A DNA stretch of 46,613 nt from an uncultured Desulfobulbaceae bacterium. Its GTDB lineage: Bacteria; Desulfobacterota; Desulfobulbia; Desulfobulbales; Desulfocapsaceae. Location: assembly GCA_937132035.1 (NCBI GenBank), contig CAKZOA010000141.1, positions 1 to 46,613 of the forward strand, given 5' to 3'. The translations under genes were made by a program, and so were the position numbers. Positions 42,056-46,613 of this stretch are shown here, piece by piece. Under the pieces are notes generated by a model. The model had not been told where the DNA came from. It saw only the letters and a list, made by a program, of their open reading frames with translations, and made no database searches. Numbering within the stretch: the stretch's first letter is position 1; each line of letters opens with the position of its first letter.

Positions 42056-42279
42056 TGAATGTAGAGGTCAAACTTTTCGCCTATTTCCGGGACAACCGCT
42101 TCAAGGTAAAAAACTTTACTTTCGAAGAGGCTGTCCCGGTCAGCCATGTGCTCGACCACCTGGGCATCAACGCCGACGAAGTCGGCGTGACCATGGTCAA
42201 TGGCCGTCACTGCCGGCTCGACACCCATCTGCAACCCGATGATTCACTGGGGATTTTTCCCATGATAGGCGGTGGTTAA
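42055..42279 (+). CDS. moaD: MoaD/ThiS-family sulfur carrier protein
   Basis: The 74-residue beta-grasp protein ends in GGG, and its C-terminal glycine would be adenylated and thiocarboxylated to donate sulfur for the dithiolene of molybdopterin. The core reads VEVKLFAYFRDNRF, VTMVNGRHCRLDTHL and GIFPMIGGG. It begins on the last base of the aor stop codon. A MoaD next to AOR is common and may be dedicated to the tungsten cofactor. MoaE and MoeB partners are not in the window. Confidence 0.9.
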   Translation: MNVEVKLFAYFRDNRFKVKNFTFEEAVPVSHVLDHLGINADEVGVTMVNGRHCRLDTHLQPDDSLGIFPMIGGG

Positions 42280-42436
42280 GGGGACGTCATCGGATAGGAA
42301 AAGGCTGAAGACAAGGGTGAATCGGACCGGATCCAACCACTAATGTTCGCTTGGCAGGAACTGCAACAGCTTCCTCTTTCTCCTTGAGGTGCTTGTGTTT
42401 CTACCTGTACATATCTGAGTCAGGAAAAATACATAT

Positions 42437-43591
42437 ATGGATTTCTTGCACAAGACCGTTCTCGACTGCCGTAGTCGCTCCACCAATGATGACGACCTCA
42501 TAGAAAACCTGACGAAATACGCCCAACAGCACGGCCCGCCAATGTTCCAGGCGATTTTCCATATTTTTGCAAGCCTCGACTTGTCGCCGCAACTCGCGGA
42601 GGACTACTGGTATGATGTTCTTTTGCACCGGCAGTCTATGGTCAAAAAGCTCGGCCGGAAAATTGACTTCATTCCCTGTCTGTACGACTACCTTGCCGCC
42701 TCTCCCCATCCCTTGACAAACCCGCGACTGGTCGATGAAAAGGCCTACTCGCGGGTCATAATGGGAACCACTCACGACGGGCTGACCGCGATTTATAATC
42801 GCCACTATTTTGACGAAGCCCTGGAACAGGCGGTTTCCTCCGCCAAGAGGTATGGCAACGATGTCTCTCTGCTCTTTCTCGATATAGATGATTTTAAGGA
42901 TATCAACGACACCTACGGCCACCGGTACGGAGATACCATACTCCAGCAGGTCGCCGGAATAATCGAGAGTGAAAAACGGGAAAGCGACATAGCCGCCCGC
43001 TATGGTGGTGAGGAGTTTGTTCTGCTGATGCCGCACACGGAAAGCATTCACGCCTTTATTCTTGCCGAACGCATCCGGGTCAGTATCGAAAAAAACGTTG
43101 TCGGCATCGAGGATAAGCCGGTGGAAGTGACCATAAGCGGAGGCCTCGCCGCTTTCCCGCAGAACAGCGACACGTCCTCGCAGCTTGTCCACCATGCCGA
43201 CAGTGCTCTCTACCTTGCCAAAGGTGCAGGAAAGAATATCATATGTCTGTATAAAGAAGAGAAGAGACGGTATCTCCGTGTCAAATACAAGGAACCGGTG
43301 AAAATCAAGGAGCTCGGTTTCGAATCTTCGCCGACCTTTGCCGGGACGAGTAAAGATATCTGCATAGGCGGCATTCTCTTCGAGAACAACGTCCCCCTGC
43401 CCATCGGCTCGAGAATTCAGGTAAACCTGCCTATACAGAAGGGCAAACCGCTGCTTCTCATAGGAACCGTGATCCGTGTCGAGGCGTATGCGGACAATCT
43501 TTTCGATATAGGAATGTCCATCTCCTTTAAGGAAATGGAAAAAATTGCCAGCAGTGAAATTGCCAATTTTCTCCAGAATACACTCTCGTAG
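42437..43591 (+). CDS. diguanylate cyclase with C-terminal PilZ domain
   Basis: The 384-residue protein has a helical N-terminus of unknown type (1-105), then a GGDEF domain (about 108-272). The active site is GGEEF at 190-194, and RESD at 181-184 is the inhibitory I-site (RxxD, five residues before GGEEF). Residues about 275-380 form a PilZ-like domain, with RRYLR at 277-281 and DICIGG at 307-312. The usual DxSxxG serine is cysteine here. The enzyme would make cyclic di-GMP and sense it in the same chain. No membrane segment is visible, so it is cytoplasmic. Confidence 0.88.
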   Translation: MDFLHKTVLDCRSRSTNDDDLIENLTKYAQQHGPPMFQAIFHIFASLDLSPQLAEDYWYDVLLHRQSMVKKLGRKIDFIPCLYDYLAASPHPLTNPRLVDEKAYSRVIMGTTHDGLTAIYNRHYFDEALEQAVSSAKRYGNDVSLLFLDIDDFKDINDTYGHRYGDTILQQVAGIIESEKRESDIAARYGGEEFVLLMPHTESIHAFILAERIRVSIEKNVVGIEDKPVEVTISGGLAAFPQNSDTSSQLVHHADSALYLAKGAGKNIICLYKEEKRRYLRVKYKEPVKIKELGFESSPTFAGTSKDICIGGILFENNVPLPIGSRIQVNLPIQKGKPLLLIGTVIRVEAYADNLFDIGMSISFKEMEKIASSEIANFLQNTLS

Positions 43592-43758
43592 AAGTGTATC
43601 CGAGAAATGCATTTTTGTTAGAGTACGACGTTTGCAGAAAAGCTGGCACCACCATCAACGCAGGGCAGGGGGCGGTGCTTTTCTCAGTCCGCTGCCGATG
43701 TTATTGCTCGGGCGATCGCTATCAGCCCCTATCGACACCAACGAAGGAGAACACCATT

Positions 43759-44031
43759 ATGTCGACAGTTCACGCCCGCATCGAAGGACGGGTACAGGGT
43801 GTATTTTTTCGCGACTCCACCCGGCGCCAGGCAGAAAAATTAAACCTTACCGGTTGGGTGCAGAATATGGCCGACGGGAGTGTCGAAGCCGTCTTCCAGG
43901 GAAAAATCGAGAATGTCGAGGCCATGAAAACCTGGCTTGGCGACGGTTCACCTCAAGCCGATGTTTCCCGGGTCGAGATACAGCAGCTGGACGGCGAACA
44001 GCAATTTAGCGAATTCCAAATCCGCTATTAA
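43759..44031 (+). CDS. acyP: acylphosphatase
   Basis: The 90-residue enzyme hydrolyses carboxyl-phosphate bonds. The active-site arginine lies in IEGRVQGVFFRDSTRRQA and the asparagine in TGWVQNMADGSVEAVFQG, both in the standard positions. AAGGAG lies nine bases upstream of the ATG at 43759; the longer open frame before it is not family-like. It is 12 bases ahead of the ABC gene. Physiological substrate is unknown, as for the family. Confidence 0.93.
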   Translation: MSTVHARIEGRVQGVFFRDSTRRQAEKLNLTGWVQNMADGSVEAVFQGKIENVEAMKTWLGDGSPQADVSRVEIQQLDGEQQFSEFQIRY

Positions 44032-44043
44032 AGCCGAAAACAT

Positions 44044-45657
44044 ATGACCACTCTGCTGCAGATCGACAACCTCAATACCTGGTTCGAGCTCGACTCATCC
44101 TCTGAAGAATCCGCTTACGCGCACATCCTCAAAAACATACGCTTTTCCGTTGGCCTCGGTGAGACCGCCGCCCTCGTCGGAGAGTCGGGATCGGGAAAGA
44201 CGGTGACGGCCCTGTCAATACTGCGTCTGCTCGAACAAATCAGTTCAGTCAGGCAGACAGGATCTATCGAGCTCGAGGGCAAAGACATTTTCGCCATGGA
44301 CAGCGAACAGATACGATCGCTGCGAGGAAACACCGTGGCAATGATTTTCCAGGAACCGATGACCTCGCTCAACCCCGTCTATACCATCGGCAACCAACTG
44401 ATCGAACCACTGATGCTGCACCGGAAAATGTCCAAAGCCGAAGCCCTGGAGGAAGCCACCGCCCTGCTGGAGCGTACCGGCATCCCGCGTCCCGATGAAC
44501 GCCTCGGCACTTATCCTCATCAGCTTTCCGGCGGTCAGAGGCAGAGGGTGATGATTGCCATGGCCATAGCCTGTAGGCCGAAGCTGTTGCTTGCCGACGA
44601 ACCGACCACGGCCCTCGACGTTACCGTCCAGGCGCAGATTCTTGAACTCCTCAAAGACCTGCAGCAGGAATACAACATGGCCATCCTTCTCATCACCCAT
44701 AACCTGCCGATGGTCAAAAAGATAGCCGACAACGTCTATATCATGCGAAGCGGAGAGATCGTCGAACGCGGCACGGTTCAGCAGATATTCGCCTCTCCCG
44801 AACACCATTATACCCAAAAACTGCTCCATTCGATCCCCTCTGGCAGTCCACCTCCGAAAACAACCCGATCCCCGTTTGTCAGCACCTCCGGTCTTAAGTG
44901 TCACTTTACCCTCAAAGGTGGGCGCAAAAGCCTGTTTACCAGATCCATGAACACCATCAAGGCGGTGGATAACATCAGCCTCACCATCGCCGAGGGCTCC
45001 ACCTGCGGCATAGTGGGAGAATCAGGCTCGGGTAAAACCACTCTCGGACTGGCCATTCTCCGACTCGTCCGCAGCACCGGCGCCATTGAGCTCAATGGCC
45101 ACAGGCTCGACGGCCTCAAGAATCGAGAGCTCCGTCCCTTGCGCAGCCAGATGCAACTTGTGTTTCAGGATCCATTCTCCTCCCTTTCGCCGCGACTGAC
45201 AGTAGAAGATATCATCGCCGAAGGGCTGCTGGTGCATGCGCCACATATTGATAAAAGGCAAAGGCGCAAAGCGGTCATGGATATACTTCAAGAGGTGGGG
45301 CTCGATGCCGATACCGCCCTTCGCTATCCTCACGAATTTTCCGGCGGACAACGACAGCGGATCGCCATCGCCAGAGCGGTTATTCTACATCCACGCTTCC
45401 TTGTCCTCGATGAACCGACATCCGCCCTGGACATGACCATCCAGGCACAGATAATCGCTCTGCTTTCCGATCTTCAGAAAAAGTACAACATGACCTACCT
45501 CTTTATTTCCCACGATCTGCTTGTGGTGAGGGCAATGGCCGATCAGATAGTCGTCATGCGGGATGGGGTTATTGTCGAGGAAGGGCCGGCGGAAAAGGTT
45601 TTCACTGCACCGCAGCATGAATATACCCAGAGTCTTTTCCGGGCTACTCTCGGCTGA
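44044..45657 (+). CDS. fused double-ATPase of an oligopeptide/dipeptide ABC transporter (YejF/DppDF type)
   Basis: The 537-residue protein joins two ATPase domains. The first (about 5-265) has [27 protein letters not shown] and [13 protein letters not shown]; the second (about 280-537) has [27 protein letters not shown] and [13 protein letters not shown]. This corresponds to DppD plus DppF, as in YejF and GsiA. It energises import of peptides or related solutes such as microcin-like peptides or glutathione. The membrane permeases and binding protein are not adjacent here. Confidence 0.92.
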   Translation: MTTLLQIDNLNTWFELDSSSEESAYAHILKNIRFSVGLGETAALVGESGSGKTVTALSILRLLEQISSVRQTGSIELEGKDIFAMDSEQIRSLRGNTVAMIFQEPMTSLNPVYTIGNQLIEPLMLHRKMSKAEALEEATALLERTGIPRPDERLGTYPHQLSGGQRQRVMIAMAIACRPKLLLADEPTTALDVTVQAQILELLKDLQQEYNMAILLITHNLPMVKKIADNVYIMRSGEIVERGTVQQIFASPEHHYTQKLLHSIPSGSPPPKTTRSPFVSTSGLKCHFTLKGGRKSLFTRSMNTIKAVDNISLTIAEGSTCGIVGESGSGKTTLGLAILRLVRSTGAIELNGHRLDGLKNRELRPLRSQMQLVFQDPFSSLSPRLTVEDIIAEGLLVHAPHIDKRQRRKAVMDILQEVGLDADTALRYPHEFSGGQRQRIAIARAVILHPRFLVLDEPTSALDMTIQAQIIALLSDLQKKYNMTYLFISHDLLVVRAMADQIVVMRDGVIVEEGPAEKVFTAPQHEYTQSLFRATLG

Positions 45658-45680
45658 ACTTTCACCGCCACGAGTGATGT

Positions 45681-45705
45681 GTCTATCGGCAGACTACCGA
45701 TAGAC
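45681..45705. terminator. stem-loop between convergent genes
   Basis: GTCTATCGG pairs perfectly with CCGATAGAC around a seven-base loop. It lies 23 bases after the ABC gene stop and 34 bases beyond the stop of the convergent minus-strand gene. There is no T-run, so it is a probable bidirectional transcript-end structure rather than a classical terminator. Confidence 0.5.
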
Positions 45706-45739
45706 GAGAGTCGGGCAAAAGGTGTTCGACCTCTTTCTG

Positions 45740-46613
45740 TCAGTCGCGCTGCAGAGTGGACTTCATCCAGCTGAGTACGGCGGTGAGGTAACTTCCCTTC
45801 CTTGAATCCTGCTCCGTTGAAAACAAGCCCAGTTCAGTGAACAGGGAAAGGTTCCAGAGAGAGCCTCCGAGTCCTTCGTGCAGAAGAATCAGTTCTGCGT
45901 GCTGCAAAGCGAGGATGGTATCCTTCTGGCTGTCGCGGGAGAAAAAGGTGACATTGCCGTCCTGGGAAACAGCAATGGCAATGGAACCTGGCTGGTCATA
46001 GGCAAACTGGGCTGCCGACTGGTGTCTGGTCCCGCTGAGGTCGGAGAACTGACCGCTGCTTTCTCCGCTGCCGGTAAAGGGGTTTACCAGGCGCAGTTGC
46101 GCCAGTGTTCCCTTGATATTCACCGGTACTATTTTGGCGCCAAAACAATAGACAAATCTATCATAGGTCATAACCAGCGCCCCATCGACCGCCGTCAATC
46201 TGGCAATTCTGTTGCACTGCTGCTGCACCTGCCCCCATGACTTCATCAAGTCCTTCTGCTGCGGCAAACTCAGCTCATTTACAATGTTGTCAATATTTTC
46301 GGCACCGGAACCGGCAGCCGTCGATGCTCTGGAAGACAGGGCATCGGCGTCAAGAAAATTCGCCCCTCCGGTATATTTGATCGGCGCCTCGATGGACGAC
46401 ATCCAGTTTTTGTTCTCCGCGGCGACCAGCACCGTGCCGCCCCTGCCATGAACCCGCATCTGTTGGGCTATTTTTAACAAAGCATTATAGCGCAGCAGAT
46501 TGAAAAGCCGGGTTTCACCCGATTGTGCCTGCCCGGCTATTTTCGGGATGAGGCTGCACATTGCCTTGCTCTGATCGAGGAATTCGGCGCGGTTGCCGGT
46601 CACGGCGGCAATA
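45740..46613 (-). CDS. diadenylate-cyclase-like (DisA_N/DACNV-type) protein, 5'-truncated
   Basis: The frame is open to the window edge, so the N-terminus is missing; about 290 residues are visible. A DAC-like domain occupies about 133-240: AVDGALVMTYDRFVYCFGAK carries the DGA motif (140-142), and SGTRHQSAAQFA (190-201) sits where active diadenylate cyclases have the RHR motif. Here that motif is RHQ, so activity is doubtful. Aravind and colleagues described such degenerate DAC-like sensor domains (DACNV). It may sense a nucleotide rather than make cyclic di-AMP. The region before the domain is helical. Confidence 0.72.
   Translation of the reverse strand, partial: IAAVTGNRAEFLDQSKAMCSLIPKIAGQAQSGETRLFNLLRYNALLKIAQQMRVHGRGGTVLVAAENKNWMSSIEAPIKYTGGANFLDADALSSRASTAAGSGAENIDNIVNELSLPQQKDLMKSWGQVQQQCNRIARLTAVDGALVMTYDRFVYCFGAKIVPVNIKGTLAQLRLVNPFTGSGESSGQFSDLSGTRHQSAAQFAYDQPGSIAIAVSQDGNVTFFSRDSQKDTILALQHAELILLHEGLGGSLWNLSLFTELGLFSTEQDSRKGSYLTAVLSWMKSTLQRD

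Noticed and set aside
43640-43725. AGAAAAG...CTTTTCT imperfect hairpin after the GGDEF gene as a terminator.
   Set aside because: The stem is interrupted by a bulge and has a long loop; the T-run belongs to the stem itself.

Overview
The window is bacterial chromosome with dense, mostly operonic genes. It most likely comes from an anaerobic Desulfobacterota (deltaproteobacterial) species, plausibly a Desulfobulbales-type sulfate reducer. That placement is an inference from gene content: a tungsten-type aldehyde ferredoxin oxidoreductase with two MoeA genes, a free-standing IMP cyclohydrolase, FolE2, a TRAP transporter, nickel-dependent LarA-type epimerases, and a cNMP-binding/DUF4388 protein. 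No rRNA, prophage, CRISPR array or insertion sequence was seen. There is one tRNA, tRNA-Thr(CGT).

Layout. 1-1.2 kb: 3' part of a FlgO-like gene and two small proteins. 1.2-3.2 kb: a Crp/Fnr regulator divergent from dinB. 3.5-7.3 kb: sppA (67K type), then a FecCD-type permease and its ATPase. 7.3-8.2 kb: a sparse region with a perfect 22-bp palindrome, a small gene, a hairpin and a short tandem repeat. 8.2-19.5 kb: a ten-gene minus-strand operon, in transcription order deoR-type regulator, panB-like, larA-like, dctP, dctQ, dctM, second larA-like, DUF1537 kinase, pdxA2-like, ilvD-like. 20.1 kb: tRNA-Thr with promoter and terminator. 20.4-21.2 kb: rlpA. 21.2-26.2 kb: trpE-G-D-(gap)-C-F on the minus strand, without trpB or trpA. 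26.6-27 kb: rpsT and its terminator. 27.3-28.5 kb: the cNMP/DUF4388 protein. 28.5-32.8 kb: hslR-purH(N)-purN-pyrR-U32 operon, minus strand. 33.2 kb: folE2. 34-36.2 kb: gpmI-darP, minus strand. 36.4-42.3 kb: unknown gene-moeA-moeA/PBP-aor-moaD, plus strand. 42.4-45.7 kb: GGDEF-PilZ protein, acylphosphatase, and a fused double-ATPase ABC protein. 45.7 kb to the end: a partial diadenylate-cyclase-like sensor protein.

The most interesting block is the ten-gene operon. A TRAP transporter would import an organic acid. Two LarA-family proteins keep the residues that bind the nickel pincer cofactor and could epimerise C2 of a hydroxyacid. DUF1537 kinase plus PdxA2 is the known route from D-threonate or D-erythronate to dihydroxyacetone phosphate. 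The IlvD-like dehydratase has motifs unlike the biosynthetic enzyme, and the PanB-like protein keeps its catalytic residues. I infer a possible second branch: the dehydratase makes 4-hydroxy-2-oxobutanoate from a C4 sugar acid, and PanB running in reverse splits it to pyruvate and methylene-tetrahydrofolate. That would suit an anaerobe able to oxidise C1-folate units. A second notable block is the tungstopterin-enzyme operon, which opens with a conserved-looking gene I cannot assign.
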